Positions 10,962 through 26,500 are shown, counted from the stretch's first letter. The stretch is 64,000 bases of DNA from Hydractinia symbiolongicarpus (GCF_029227915.1 NC_079882.1:8804001-8868000); one strand, 5' to 3'. The notes: generated from the sequence alone by a model not told the origin. A program made the numbers and translations.

Positions 10962-13900
10962 TTCCTCTAATATATACAGTAGCCTGTTACATCATTACAA
11001 CAGAGCAAATTTCAATCAATAAACCTTTACAATAATTCAATTGTACATGAGTTCCTATGGCTCTCCATCGTTTTACAATATTAGAAGAAAGGAGGTAAAA
11101 AACCTGTTTTTATAAGAGTTTGGTACAGACAAAAGCGTGTTTTCTCCAGTTTTTTTAACTTCCTTTGCATCAATTTCTTTTAACTTTTCAGGAAATGATA
11201 CAACTAGATACAACTTATGTGTACTTTTCATTAAAAACAAAACGCGGAATAAAAAGTTATCACAATAGAACTCTTATAAAAGGGTGATGTTTACCTCCTC
11301 TGATTGCAAAATAAGCTGCGATGGAGTGTTAGTTTTCCCTAATTATCGTAACGATGTATTGTGAAAAGTGAATTTAAGAGATCCAAGAATTGTATACGAC
11401 ATATATATATATGATTTTTGTATTATACCTTGAAAATAAGATAATACATTTTTGTGTGAATTAATTTTTACAAATCCCCTTTTTAATAAATTTTGCATTA
11501 AATTTTGTGATACAAATATAAACAAATTGTCAAGACTATAAACTAACTACATAAACAGAAATTCTTACATAGAACTCTTACACAAGCAATATTTATTCAT
11601 AAACACATGGGAAGCTAGCTAAACTTGAAATTAGAATATCAATTTCTAAGTTTTGTGTAGTTTTCAATTTTACGGCATGTTATTCATGTGACTTTAATGT
11701 CTTGTAAGCACTACACGAATTTAGTAATTTCGTGTAAAAAGGCAAGGAAAACATAAAGGGATTAGTCTAAGTCATTTGCCTCGCCTAAGATAAATAAAAC
11801 ACTGTTTTTAAAAATCGAAAGCGCACAAGAAGAAAAATATGGACGGTCGAACTCATAGATTTTTCTGCCACCGACTGAAGCTGGAGGTGGGTTATTAATT
11901 ACGATGGCCCCTATGGCTCACTTCTTTTTTAATTTGAAAGCACTTCTCTTCTTCTTCTCTCCTCACGTTACTTTTTTGTATGTTGACACTTCTCTTCTGA
12001 CTGCTTAACACTTTTCAGCATGTGGTCCAGAACCATCTCTTAACACGGAAATTTTAAAATCTGGTCTGCAATTTTACACCCATGTCGGCTCCATTAACAC
12101 AACCTAACCTTACCCGACAATGTCGTATTCCTGGCCCCGTCAACAACTTAAATGCGCATCCAACACACAACGTTAAACATCGTACAACATCGCTCCCAGG
12201 ACCTGTAGTTTTTTTTAAATGAGGATAAAAGTACATATAAAAAAAGCTACAGGCCCTGGGATCGAGGTTAAACATCGTAATGTTGCTAATACATTCTAAT
12301 ACCTAGTGCAATATACTATAATACACTGTAATACTTTGTAGTATTCGGTAATACACTGTAATACTTTGTAGTATTCTCAGTAATACATTGTAATACCTTG
12401 TAGTATTCGGTAATACATTGTAATACCTTGTAGTATTTGGTAATACATTGTAATAACTTGTAGTATTCGGTAATACACTTTTTTAATCTCTCTGTGATCC
12501 ACTTAACCGCAATTACCGAGATCGCAATGCAAACGGTGCATTGTAGAATATTTTTTTGTTTGATATTGTGCCGGTACCGGTGGAATAACAGACCAGATAA
12601 CAGAAATTTAAAAATAATAGTTATCAATGCCACGCACGAAAATGCATTAAAACGAGTAAGCTCATGTGTTATTAGGAGAGCACCTATACATGCATACCCA
12701 AAACATTGTAACCTACGTAAAGCCATGGTGCCTTAACAAAAATTTATCTGTAAAGTAAGTCAACTGTCATTAAAAGAACATTTCAATACACTTAACCGAT
12801 GCTCTAATCACCGTATTCTCACAAAGCAAGAAATACAGACATCCAATTAAAAATTCATTGCTGAACAATTGTATTAGCTGACATGCGTGAAAATTATGTG
12901 TTATTGCGCTAAGATCGCGTGATATCACACCATATGTCGTATTATACTGAGTAATATTACACTATGTGATGTACGTAATTAAGTAACCTTATTATATCAC
13001 ATTTCATGAATCATAGGAAATCACTTTCATACGACTTTTTTACCGAATAATGAGCTGTTAGGTAATTCAAGAAGTTCAGGACAATTTTTATTAAGAAGAA
13101 AAAGCAACTCAAAGAGAGGATTAAGGAATGGTATTACAGAGATCTGTTTTAAAGGGGAAAGAAATTAGTTTTTAAGAAAAGGAATAGTTTTTGTCATTTT
13201 GATAATACAAAAAGCAAATATTTCTGCACATTTTTGAAGCTATTTCCTAAATAGGGTTTATGAATTTAAAAAAATATTGTTTGTCACTGAGTAAATGCCC
13301 CCATGAAGATACGGATACAGTGGCTTTTTCATGCACGCAACAAAAAGGAGAGGTACAGTAATTCGTTTTCCAGTTAAACATTTCAAGCGCTTTAATAATT
13401 CTAGCGTTTTTATTGGTAATAGACACCTACTTGTTTAGTTATTCTGAGTTATTGGTTTCTTAAACTCAGATTGCATTCAGATAACATTTACAATTGTTCA
13501 ATTGCGTAGAAACAAGGACTGAAAAAGGATTCGAATATACAGTTTGAAATTTTTTTTTATTAATTTTTTTATTCTTTTTCCATATAGCTATATGACTGGA
13601 GGCGTTGCGGGTTGAATATTTACAAATTAAAATTAAAAAAAATAATCATGATATTCATAAAAATGGTAACAAAATATCAAAAGTCAAAACAGAGAGATGA
13701 AAAAATAATGTGACTTTTATAATTTTTCTAGTTTGACAATGCTGCTATGAAATATCTTCGTTTTAGTACTTTAACACCGTCGCAAACGCAAGAACTTCCT
13801 TAAGTCCTTATAGGCACCAAGTGAGCAGTTAAGCTGTCGTCAGGCCAAGAATACGACAATGTTTTTTAGAGTTGACATTGTCGGGTACAGTGAGCTAGTG

Positions 13901-16900
13901 TTGAATGAATTCAACACCAATCTCAGCAAGGGTACATGACTGTATGGGGCGCGAACAGTAACCATCCTTTGCGAAGGTTAATAAATACACTTTGGCGCGC
14001 TTTCAAAAAGGGCGGAATAAATAGCAATCAGATCAAAATAAACTTTATTTTTGGAAGGTATGTATATGGGCTATGATTAATTTTGTTTTAGGACGTGGGT
14101 TTTGTATGTTATATGTTAAGTTATGTGTAATGTACAATTCATTCATCATAATTTTTTTTTATTTTGATTTACAATTTAGCTATATTCGAAATTGCTAGTT
14201 AGCTAGCTAGTTTTTATTTTTTGTGTTTTGTTGTTTTGAAAGAAGGAAGAAGGAAGTAACTGCTTGACCTCATGACGCATATTTTTGTTTAATAATGATA
14301 AGCTATCTCTTTTTACACCTAGCTAGTTAATAAATTAGGTTTCATTCCAAAATGTAAGGGGTGAATAACGCAGCATATTTTTTCTAAAATTAGTGTCTAG
14401 CTACATGGTAAAGCCAAATACCAAGCGTCAATATTGTATAGCTAGATGGCTTCCGTGTGTTTTGATTTTGCGAACTAATTGCGCTTGCGCAAAGTGCTGG
14501 CAGTCAAAATAAACTCTCTCCACCACGCTTTTAGCACCATTCCAGTTGCGACAACGAACTATAAACATCTAACATCCATTTAAAAAAATTTAACCTACAA
14601 TTATTTAAGATTTCTGAGAGGGTAAACTCTTGCTTACGGCACATGTTTTACCTCATCAATTATAGCAAATGTTTCTTTTCTAGGCTATATTCGCAACAGG
14701 AGTAGACAAGGAAAATAGTGCAAAATTACAGGCTTTTTTTCTTTGGCGGGTTGGCATTTTTAAAAAAACTCAAATTTCATTTGGAAGAATTGGGTCAGGT
14801 AAAAATGACTTAACTAGTGACAGGAGGAGTGTTTCTTGATAGTTTATTATGAGCAGGACATCAAGCCTTGTATCCTGAAGATATATATTAGACAAATAAC
14901 ATAATTGCTGATATACTGCAATAGTATCACAAATGGACAGTTTGAACAAGCAGTTTTAAAAATGGCAGCACATGTGCTAAATATGTTTCGCATGAAAGCC
15001 TGCCTTTTTATTCCAATCAAAGCCAAAAACAGTTTGTAGTTTTGAATTTTTATTTTAACCTTTTTGCCGTCACCAGCATACGCTCTACCATTCTGGCTTC
15101 CTTGCACAAGGTTTGTCAATTACTCATTATTCACTTATTTTCTTTTGTTCGAAATACAGTTCAATGTATGCTTAATTCTCAGTTTATTTGCATCTCCAGT
15201 TCTTGTTTACCTATATTGACTGTCCTTTATGTCATTTCTAGGACCTTTTCACCTACATTGTATGCTTGGTTGTTTCTTTTCCTTTTGCACATCCTATGTA
15301 TTTCCATCCTTGTTCTTATCAGTTTAATCACTTCGTGGACACCACAGTTACTTACTTAGGCCTGGAAATTTGTAGATTTTGTAAAGTAGACTTTGCAGAA
15401 ACGATACCGTAACGACCATAACAGTTAGGTCTAAACCCATAAATACAAAAAACCATTTCATAATTTTCATAAAGTTAATGGCAAGACTTACTCTATAATG
15501 CAATGTGTTTTTTTCTGTATTATAAGTAATTCAAGTCACTGCAACGACTGCCATATATATGTGTAAATGTATAAACCACATTGGCATGCAAGTCATACTT
15601 ATGGGCATGGGGAATATCTCAAGTCATTTATAACACTAAAACGAAACCATGGGAACAATGTGGATGGAAATTTAAAAAGAGAAGGACAAATTTTCTCAGT
15701 GTAATATTAAACATTTAAACTGTCTAAAATTTTATTACGCATATTGACAGTGGATATTTTTGATGCTATTTTTTCTTTCTCTGAAAGTAACAGTTCAACT
15801 GAAATCAAACAGGCTTATTCAAAAACTAAAATATTTCTAAATGTAATTCTATTCTTGTCCCATACATATTTCAGTTTTTGACATAGAGGACAAGTGAAAA
15901 ATATGCCTGTTTGTGATGTTAAAAATTGAATGAATGCAGAACGATATATTCTTAAAAAATGTGATTACATCATTATGTCTAGACCGTTAATAATAAAACA
16001 CCAGATCACAAATGACAACATCACATTCTGTATAAATCAATGATTAATTAGCCATAATAGTTATTCTCTAAATAAAATACAAAAAAACAACAAAAAAGCT
16101 TGATAGTAAAAGTTTTGAAATATAATCCATGTTCAAAATATTCTTGACTTTTTTGACACAACTACTGGACTGGACTTCATTGATTTTCGGGAATGTCTGT
16201 CGGTTCAATACCCTTCAATACTGCCTTAGTTATCCCCATTGTTTATATTAGTTGTAAAAATCTGTGGAGATTTAGTTGTCAGAATTTTTGTGTTGCCAAA
16301 TCACGCTAAATCACACATATATTCTATAAATAACAAATACAATATATTTTTTTTTGACTTTACTAGGGCGAATCCCTGAGTTATAATATAGATATCGCTG
16401 ATAATTTTACTCTTCCGGCGTACGTATACAGCACTTTTTTTTTCAAATTTTATTTATGAAACAACCAGTTTTAATGAACAGTTCATTCATTATATTTAAT
16501 TAGTTTCCAATTAGAAATTTAAAAACATATGATGAAGTTACAGACATGTAACATAAATTTTTTACATATAATTTCCAACATCATAAAAGTTTAGATATAA
16601 TGGTTGGTGCCAATGCACTTAATTTTGTAGTAAACATTGGATTTTTGTTTTGTACACAAAAACCTTTTGGCTTGTATTCTGATAAAAAACGTTTTTCTTT
16701 TTGTTGTTTATATGAATTGTCATCTTATGTTATGTAATGTTCATAATTTATATGATTGCCAGAAATTTTTACAAAATAATTTAGTGTATTTGGTGTACTG
16801 TAAAAAAACTAACTGATTGAATTGATAATAATATTTCCTCATGAGTAAAAAAGATGTACAGACAACTCATAGCATTTCCATGGTTAGTTACCTTGCTGTC

Positions 16901-17586
16901 ACAATGGTAATAAAATTTAAATATTACAATAGAAATGATAAAATGATTGTCACAATATGATGCTTGTAATCTATGTTTTATTTTTTGTTGCTGGGTGTGC
17001 AGTATAAACAAGAAATTTGAGTGATTAGAAATCTGTAAAACAACTACTAAAAAATCATCTCTTTAGTGTTTCAAAAAATGTCCAGTGAAGTAAACAACGT
17101 TAAGCATATTGTTTGTTGGTAAAAAGCGGTTTTCACTTTAGGATCATAGACTTTATTTAAAATATTTAAATTAAAATGCTTTTGGGATTGCATTTTGAAC
17201 AATATATAAAAAAGTTTGTTTATTAATTTCCAACTTTTATAAATCCCAAAGATAATAATTCATAGTTTTTTTTTAAATTCATGTAATCAAAGTCCTTATT
17301 TGTCAAACTTGTAGCTGCTTATTTTAAATAGAAGTAAAATTATATGCAACTATTATTGTATTCTATAAACCCTGATCTTTTACCATCTCCACAAGCACTA
17401 AATAAAGAAATATATACAAGATATCCAAGAAAATCACTACATCCAGTGATATGCTGGTTATTTTAGAAACAATGTGATTCATATTTATCAAAAGTGTAAA
17501 CTTGTGGGAACAAATATCTGTATATTTTCAAGCACAAATCATTCTGTACATGATATTAATTTTGTTATTTTAGCTGTTAGAATAAT
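10962..17586. other. 6.6-kb intergenic region
   Basis: No gene is recognised between the divergently transcribed asparaginase (-) and protein 4.1 (+) genes. It must hold both promoters and probably 5' non-coding exons of the 4.1 gene: an AG directly before 17581 suggests that the first coding exon starts at a splice acceptor. Contents seen: a tandem repeat at 12286-12478, homopolymer tracts, and GCTAGCTAG-rich palindromic DNA near 14195. Small open frames (e.g. 15042-15359, 12316-12726 on the minus strand) have no domain signature; the second is an artefact of the tandem repeat. Confidence 0.5.
12286..12478. repeat. ~30-bp minisatellite
   Basis: About five to six copies of a unit close to GTAATACATTGT followed by AATACCTTGTAGTATTCG, with small variations. 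The words GTAATAC and GTAGTATTC within each unit are nearly self-complementary, so single strands could form small hairpins. Confidence 0.8.
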
Positions 17587-20500
17587 ATGGTTGCAATGGC
17601 AACTGAAAGTAGAAAACGAACAGTCGAAGACACTGATAGTGGCAGTGCTAAAAAAGCAAAGAAAAAATCATCTTCGCATTATGATTGTGAAGTCACCTGT
17701 TTAGATGGATCCAAGTTAAATCTAACTGTGAATGTATGTGCTTAAACCTATGCTTCTGTTTTCTACCTTTTCACTATCTTATCATTTTCTTCTTATTGTT
17801 ATATTATATTGCTTGCATCATTTTTACATTATTTTTTCAGAAATCTGGAAAAGGGGAAGTCCTTTTTATGAAGATCATTGAAGACCTATCGATTACTGAA
17901 AAAGAATATATGGGCTTGTTATTCAACGATGATAAAGGTGTCAAGGTAAATATATTTTCAAGTAAATTATTATAAAGTTGGACTTTTTATTATCATAATT
18001 ATTTTTATTATTTATTATTATTATTATTATTTCAAATATTTATACAGTCACCTAAGTATGAGAAACACTGTTACCAATGTGGGTCCTGTGTTCTGAATGT
18101 TCACATTAGGTATACATCCATTGCCTACCCAATTTTCCTTACATGGCATGGGTTGAACCGCAGCTGTGGTGAAAGCACTTGCTAAACATGCCCACACTGT
18201 GCACGTATACGCATCCAAATATGCACAAATCAATTAAGGAGTGCTATTGATAGCACATGCAAAATACTAAATTTAATAACAGGTTCACCAATGTATAGCA
18301 CACCTAACAATGTAGCATACTTGATATGTGCGTTTTGCTACACATGTCCTAAAACCTTTCTGAAAAAAATTGAAAAAAGTTCATTATTGCATTTTTTCTA
18401 AAGCATATTTTTTTTGGACAGGTTTGGCTTGATATTCATAAGGACATGAAGCATCAATTAAAAGGTGATAAAACCGTATAATTTTTTTCCTAAACAATTT
18501 GCTTTAATTATAAACTATTTTGAATAAATAAAATTTGAAAATCTAACAAACTATTTGTCAGTAAGCGTGAATTATGTAACTTTTTTTTGTAGATGCGAAA
18601 CCCAATTTCGAACTAAGGGTAAAGTTTTATGAACCTGAGCCTACAAGATTGCAAGATGAGTACATGAGGTACATATATGATTTTCCCCATGTACTAACGA
18701 AACATGGAAGAAAAATTTTTATATTATGTTTTTCTATTTTAGATATCTTCTTTATTTGCAACTGAGAGAAGACATTACTATGGGGAGGTATATGATCTTT
18801 TTTACAGTCTCAGTATAATGATTTTTTGTCTTCATTCTAAAGGTGTTGTTGTAACCCCATTAGTCCTGAATTTACACTATTAACACTGTGTGGTTATAAC
18901 AGTAGTCTTGTAGTAGTTTTCCTATTTCATGAAGCCTCTAAGAATTATTTTCTTTTGTTTCAGATTGGTCTGCTCTGACAATATATACGTTACATTAGGA
19001 GCATATACAGCACAAGGTAAAATATAATAACATTAGTCAAGGCCCATGAAAAAATTCACTTAGGAAAGGATAACAATGAAAAAGAACTGTCATTTAAATT
19101 TTTATGACATCGGCAATGACCCATCCATACACAAAAATAATTTAGAAACTTGGTTACACATTGCTTCTATTGTGTAGAGTTAAAAACATTAATCAATAAA
19201 ATGTGTAAAGTCATGTACTTTTGACGAACGATACTGACATAATTGGGTTTAAAGGTTTTTTGATGTCATTAACTTGTCCATTTCAGACTGGATTCAGGAA
19301 CCCAGGTTTGGAAAACTTACCCAAATTAATGCCACGTGGTCCCTAATTATCCACACGGTAAAAACTGACTGACGTCACCACCTCGTTTCTAAGTTACTTG
19401 GCCTCAAAATTTCAAGTGAATTGACATTAAATTAGTGTTATTAATGTCATGCCGTAACATCAGAAAATTTAACAGATGAGGCATAACTTTTTTTGGCTAT
19501 TTGTTGGAAGCTTTATTGAATGGTAATGATGGATTATTACTTTTTCTAGCTGAACTTGGAGATTTCCATCTGTCAGAACATGATCATAATTACCTGGATG
19601 ACTATGATTTTGCACCAGAAAAGGTATGTTAAAGGAAGGAATTCACTGATTGCAAAGTAAAAAGAAACATTGTATAACATTCTCTTTTGGGCCATAAACC
19701 AAAAATAGGGTAAGATCAACAAATGCAACAAACAACAGTATTCAGGCCTAGTCAGGAATGGCGTGCGATCGTACGCGCACACACCCACACATGCCATGGT
19801 CAAATGTTCCTGTGCGATCTTCGCACGCCGAAAAAAACACTAAATACATGTGTGCGCTAATCGCACACCAAAATAAATAATATTCTGTTTAATGAAGGCA
19901 TACGGGAATAATATACAGTGCAGATCATGAGTAAAGCTACACATCTTTGAGAGTACGAGTACAAATAAATGGGAGTAAAATAATTCAGAGTGAGAGAACA
20001 ATGCGAATGCAAGTAAAATAAATAAGAGTAATCAATAATTAAAATACTCGCAAGTAAATCTTTAAAAAAATATTATGTTACTCGCGAGTTATATTAAAGA
20101 AAAACATAAGACATTAATTTTAATTCACCATTTATTTATTTTTTAATTTAGTTGCTCTTTTGAAATTAATAAATAAATTTTAAAGTTCAACTTTTCCGTC
20201 TTTTACTTCTTTAAATGCTTTCGCTACTTTCGTTACATGAAATCACTTCCAGCATGTTCTTTCGCAAGCACAGAGTCAGCATGATATCTAATTATAGTTA
20301 TGGTGATCAATTGCCATATGCAGACTTTGCTTTCTGAATATTTTCAACAAATATTGCTTTATAACTCAGACAACAATCTGTATAATTTTAAAACATCGCC
20401 ATAGAAACAGGACGTCACAAAGCTTGTTATTGTTATGTTTAGGGGGGAATGTTTTAAGATCGAAGCAACAATAATAACATGAGGGATTTTTTTATAAAAA

Positions 20501-23500
20501 AAACAGTTTAATGTTTAATGATATATTTTTTTTGAGAAATATAAAAATAAAAAATATTTACCTCTAAAAAAATATTTACAAAAAAGTTGTTAACTGAAAG
20601 AGTTTTATGACTAACATGCATGTTTTATAATTTTTCTTCGTTCTGTTGATACGTTGTATACTTTTTTTTTCAAAAATAATGAGCACATTGCACATTTTAG
20701 TTTCGTCGCAACAAATTACCTGCTTTTTAAAACATGACAAAATTAGTGTTGCTGTATACGAGTTCTATGATTACTCGAGAGAAAAAATGGAACAAAAATA
20801 AGCACACGCCATCGCACGCCATTGAGAATTATGCTGTGTGAACATTGCACGCCTCAGAATGATAAAAAGTGTCATGACGTGCGAAGCTCGCACGCCAGCA
20901 TTTTTCTTCCTGACGAGGCCTGGTATTAATTTATTTAAGTTTTAAAACATTCCTTCTATGCATTTTTGTCACAATAATTTTTGTTTAGAGTGCCACAATG
21001 AACAAAAATATTCATGAATTGCATAAAGAACACAGGCAAGTTTTGGATTTCTTTAATTATTATACTATCTTATCGACTTTTATGTGGTAAGGTATTATCT
21101 CTTTTATAATTAACTTTTTATATATTTATAACTTATTTCCATTGATTTGTCTTTGTTTTGATTTAGGGGTCAGACACCTGCTCAGGCTGAGTTAAACTTT
21201 TTGGAAGTTGCGAAAAAAATTCCACTTTATGGTGTTGATATACATCATGCCCATGTAGGATGTTTGTGTATATATTTTATCAGATTGATAACTTGTATTA
21301 TATTTTACTTTATTTGTATGTTTACATTTGATTGGAAATTTCAGGATGTAGAAGGTCCAGTTGACATAGGAATGGCTGCACTTGGTATAAACATATACCG
21401 CAATGATCAACGTGAATGCCTTTTTAAATGGTAGGTGAATTTTTCGACTTGATTAATGTAGTTTTCAATGTCAATATAATTTTTGTGTAAGGCAGAAACT
21501 TAACAAGAATGTTCAAAAAATTTTTGTTGGTAATTTTCCTTTCTTGCTTTTTTTACTGATACAAGCAGTTATCACACAGTGCTGAGAGCATATTGTAAAT
21601 ATCTTTCAAAATTTGATGTTTTTGTTTGAATATTTTACGAGAGTTTAGGTGAGTGAAATATACAAGAACTAAAAAATGAGCTTTTGACAATATTTTTTGA
21701 GAACAGGTATAAACCAAGCATTAATCGTTGTATATTTGGTATACTTGGGCAAATCATTGTTTAATTTCAGTCATGTTTCATAATGTTCTTTGTTCAACAG
21801 CGAATAAGGTTTTACAATTTAATTTGAATAATCGAATTAAAAACATGTCTTCTTCAATGTGTTTAAAATCTCATTGAAGTCACAATTAAAATAAACATTC
21901 TTAGTGGTGGAGTCTACAGGCTCTCTGGTGACATTTTAATGACTATATAATGCAAATAAAAAAAGAACTTGACTGTATTATATAGAAAAAAGAAGAATTG
22001 AACTTTATGTTTGTATAATTATATTTTATTTGAAAGAAATTTTTGTAATAAATTTACTGACCTAGTTTTTTAAACAAACAACTTCAATTCAACCTAATAG
22101 AACCAAAGTTTTTTGCAAGCTAATTTAGCTAATCAGAGAGAAAATTAGTAAAACAATGCTTTCTTGGTAGAAAAAAGTATAAAATATTTTGTGAAGATAA
22201 GCCAATCAAAGTGCAGAAAAACGTAAACATAATACTTTTTTTATAATTCCTATGCAAGATCAAACATGAAAATCAAGTTGTACCATTCATATAAAGATTG
22301 TCCTAAGAATCTATCAGTCCAAGTAGGCGTGCTAGTTACAGGTATCACATTTTCATTCAAAAAACAACCATGAAAGCTCCCTTTGTTGCGATAATGTGTG
22401 GATGCAATACAAGCCCTAAGCTTAGTAACAATTTAAAATAATATCTAAATAGTACACTGGGTATATTTTTAGCTAACAATTTAAAAAAAATGTTTAAATG
22501 ATTATCAAGAGCCTTCATGTCAAATTTTCTCTTCTAGGCAGTCAGTAGATGCAATTTTGTACAACAGAAGAAAGTTTACTGTGAAGTTAAAGGAGCCGCT
22601 GGTAAGAAAAACACTTTCACAACTATTACTTGCAATAAACACAAGATTTTCATGTGAGAAATGTCTGTTATAGGAAAACGACCACAACAAGGAGAACAAA
22701 CCAAATTTGACATACATTTACTATTCAGATTCAGCCAAAGAATGTAAACAATGTTACAAGTCTGCAGTGGAGTACCACACCTTTTTCCGCTTGACACGTC
22801 CTGATGCACCACGGAAGAAGGCTGATAAATTAAAACTTGGTTCAAGTTTTCGATACAGGTTAGTTAATATAAGAAATTATTAACTGATAGCTATTTTCAA
22901 CTGGTTAATACGGGAAATCCGTAGCGCTGATTGGATAAAAATCCTGAACGACAGGCTTTATACAGCACGGTATAACTTTTAACCTCTTAGAAATCATAAT
23001 GGTAGCTATAAATGTAAACAAATAACATTGCCAGAGAATCATGAAAACATACAAGCTACATACAAGTCTTGAAATTTTACTTAATAACTATATTTTTACA
23101 AAACAGCTTTTTTTAAAGCTACAAAAAGCAACAACATGATCGTTTTAAGTATCATTGAAGAACTGGAAAATAATTTCGATTTTGGAATTGAGTTTATGCC
23201 ATCCCAATCTTTGACGTCAGTTTCTACAAGCGACGATGAAATCAGCGATTTTTTGTTCGCCAGTAAATCTAAGAGAACGACATATCAAGATTTAGCAGCT
23301 TCTCGACGATTGAGATTGTTTATGAAAGAAAATAATGCTCATCAGACTCGTGATTTTCTCGATCTATCACCATGTGAGTTGAATCAGCTGATGTGTCAAA
23401 TTTTCATGCAAGCTAAAAAAATAGAAAAAAACCTGAAAAAAAATAATTTGTACCAACTGGACACACTGAATTTTTTCAGGAACACATGGCAAGGAGTTCT

Positions 23501-26500
23501 CGATGATAATGGGAAAAAAGCAAACATTAAAACTGACAAAGAATTTGACAGATCGCGAAAAGTTTTGGCTAGCAGACGGAAACACCTCACACAACTTGGA
23601 ATAGGGAATAAACCCAATGCCACCACGTCCCTTGGAAGAAGGTGAAGTTGACAAACTTTTTGAAGTCAAATACTTCGATGTTGGAGATGGTAAAACACTT
23701 CAACGAACTATGTGGTGGATTGTAACAACATGCTTTGGTTATCGTGCCAGGGATTATTTGAGAAAGTTAAAATACGGGGACATAAAACTTTGTGTCGATA
23801 CAAACGGGAGAAAATACTTGGAATGGGATAAAGAAAGAGGAAGCAAAACAAGGACAGGAGAAAAAAGCAACCCCCATCAGTGATCTATTAACCCTCGAGC
23901 ATATGCTACAAGCACTGACCGTTGTCCTGTAAGGGTTTACGAACTCTTTGTTAGTCACTGGCCAGACACAAGTAAAACAAGTGACTCGCCAATTTTTTTA
24001 GCTGTTGTTCCAGCCCAGCACGCTAAAAATAATGTTTTGTATTTTGATCGACCTTTGGGTAAAAATTTATTGGAAAAAATTTCTCTCTGATGCTTCTGAT
24101 TTATTACAGAACAAAAATAAAGTTCCAAAATCTCGAATCTTTCCGCCAGAAAAACAGCCATTTCAACTCTTTCTCAATTTCATTTCTCAATTAAGTGGTC
24201 ACAAAAACATTGAAAGTTTAAAATCATACCACACGGCTTCAAGTAAACGGCAAGAGTAAAACATCACAAACAAGTCGTTAAGGCCCATAGAAAAATCCAC
24301 TCAGGCAGAAGTAAAATTAACAAAGAAGGGTCAGTTGAATTTTGATGACGTCAGCAACTCATCCACAAAAATAATTTAGATAATTCAGCGTATCGACATC
24401 GCAAGCTTGGTCTATACTTTTGACCTCGGTAATATTTCTCGGTATAGATAGACAAAACAGTTAATATCGTATTAAGAAAAATATTTTATAATATTTACTA
24501 GTTCTTTAAATAGCAACTTTTTTATTGAATTTATAGTGACCGAACACTGTACCAATTGAGACACAAGCCAAGTTTTAATGATAGTAATGTGAGTGATACA
24601 TCGTTTAATCGAACACCAAGTAAAAGAAGACCAAAGCCTGATCTGAAGGAAGTGTCAGAAGAAGGTATGTCTTTATTGTGAAAGAAATCGTTATTATCCT
24701 GCAAGTTTTCTTTTGGAAAGTTTGCAGGACTATTTATCTTCAATTTATTTCAAGCATATATTTTTATATTAGAATCTCCTATGCAATATGAAGAAATTGA
24801 AATGGATGAATCCAATCCAGATGATGATAAATATGATCCAAAGGTGATAATAGGATTCTCACATATTTTAAATGTTTACCCTCTTAAAACATCTGTTGAG
24901 GCTTCATAGTTTTTCTGATTATGATTAAGGAATGGGAAGTTGTTGAGAAGACGCTTCCTGATGGAACAAAAAAAAGATACAGAAGAAGGGTTATTATTGT
25001 AAAGCCCAATAAGAACAAAAATGATATACCAATGGTTGAAGAAACTCCTTTAGGGCATGAGCTAATTCCCATTGATGAATCAAATCCTGAGGATGAGAAA
25101 TACAACCCAAAGGTGTTTGTTATATATTTTAGTTTGCTAAATGCATTATTGCTTATAGTTGCTCACATAAAAACCTTACTAAACTTTGCTTCCCTTACCA
25201 GCATTAACTTTAGTTTTATAAAATCAGTTTATTTAACCTGTTTTATTTTAGGATTGGGTTATCGTGGAAAAAACACTTCCAGATGGTACAAAGAAACGAT
25301 ACAGACAAAGAAGACCTGGAGGAAATGTTCCAATGGTTGAAGAAGGTCCTGTTTACTATCAAGAGGAAAAAGTTGATGAAAACAATCCAGAAGATGACAA
25401 GCATGATCCAGAGGTATGTTATTTACTTAAAAATTACTCTAATGATCAAGAAATATTTCCTGGGTGGGATTAAGGCTACTAGCCAGTTAAGCTAATCCAC
25501 CCATTATGCAAACATAACCTTTTTGTACTTCCTCAATTCAGTTCTTTTAAAGTATATTGTCTATTTCATTTATAAACACCGCGTTTATTTTAACAGGAAT
25601 GGGCCACTGTTGAAAAGAAACTTCCTGATGGTACAAAGAAGAAGTACCGCAGAAGGATTATAACAGTGACAAGAAAAGGTGAAGACGATCCTATGAATGA
25701 TCAAGTTACTATTCCATTTAAAGAAGTTGAAATTGATGAAAGAAACCCAGAAGATGAAAAATATGATCCAAAGGTTAAATTTTAGGATTCCATTTTTATT
25801 TTAGTGATAATTTTGATTCAGCTAGCCTCTATTTCATACTTCAAATTTTAAATAACCTGTAAACTGTCATTTTTAGGAATGGGAGACGATTGAGAAAAAA
25901 ACTCCGCGTGGAAAAAAGAAAAGACTTCGACGAAAAAAGATTCATATTGTTAATGTTGTTGCAAGAAGACCATTGGAAGATGGAAAGCCAGACAATTCTT
26001 CTGTTACTGTTGTGGAAAGCCCCTTTGATTACGAAGAAGTTGAGCTCACTGAAGCAAATCCAAACGATGAAAATTTTGATCCAGAGGTATGTTGATGCTT
26101 TCAAAAAAGGTTGTTGCAGTAAGTTGTTGTAAACGTTAGATTCTGATTAAACGTATTTTTTATTACAGTTATTTGAAGTTGTAGAAAAACCTCAGCCTGA
26201 TGGAACAAAGAAAAGATTTAGGAGAAGAATTATAATTTTAACTAAACCTAAACTAAGTGATGACAAGAAAGATGTAGAAAGTAAAGATGGTATCATTCCG
26301 ATGATTGAAGAATCTCCAATTCGTTATGAAGAAGTTGATGTTGACCATGCACATCCAGAGAATGATGATCAATTTAAACCACAGGTATGAGATTTTGTTG
26401 GTAAAATTTATAAAATAAATGTTGGATCACTGCTTTTAAATTATAAGTGGAACATAATGCAATGAATCAAGCCTTACCAAGGTCAGGTCTACAATAAGTT

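Noticed and set aside
12316-12726. 136-codon minus-strand open frame
   Set aside because: About a third of it is the translated 30-bp minisatellite (repeated ITEYYKVLQC-like words); no domain elsewhere.
15042-15359. 105-codon plus-strand open frame
   Set aside because: Hydrophobic translation of T-rich DNA, no conserved domain, no splice partners.
25841-26104. 87-codon minus-strand frames at 25841, 27091 and 28324
   Set aside because: Antisense shadows of the repeated B exons; they recur only because the exons are duplicated.
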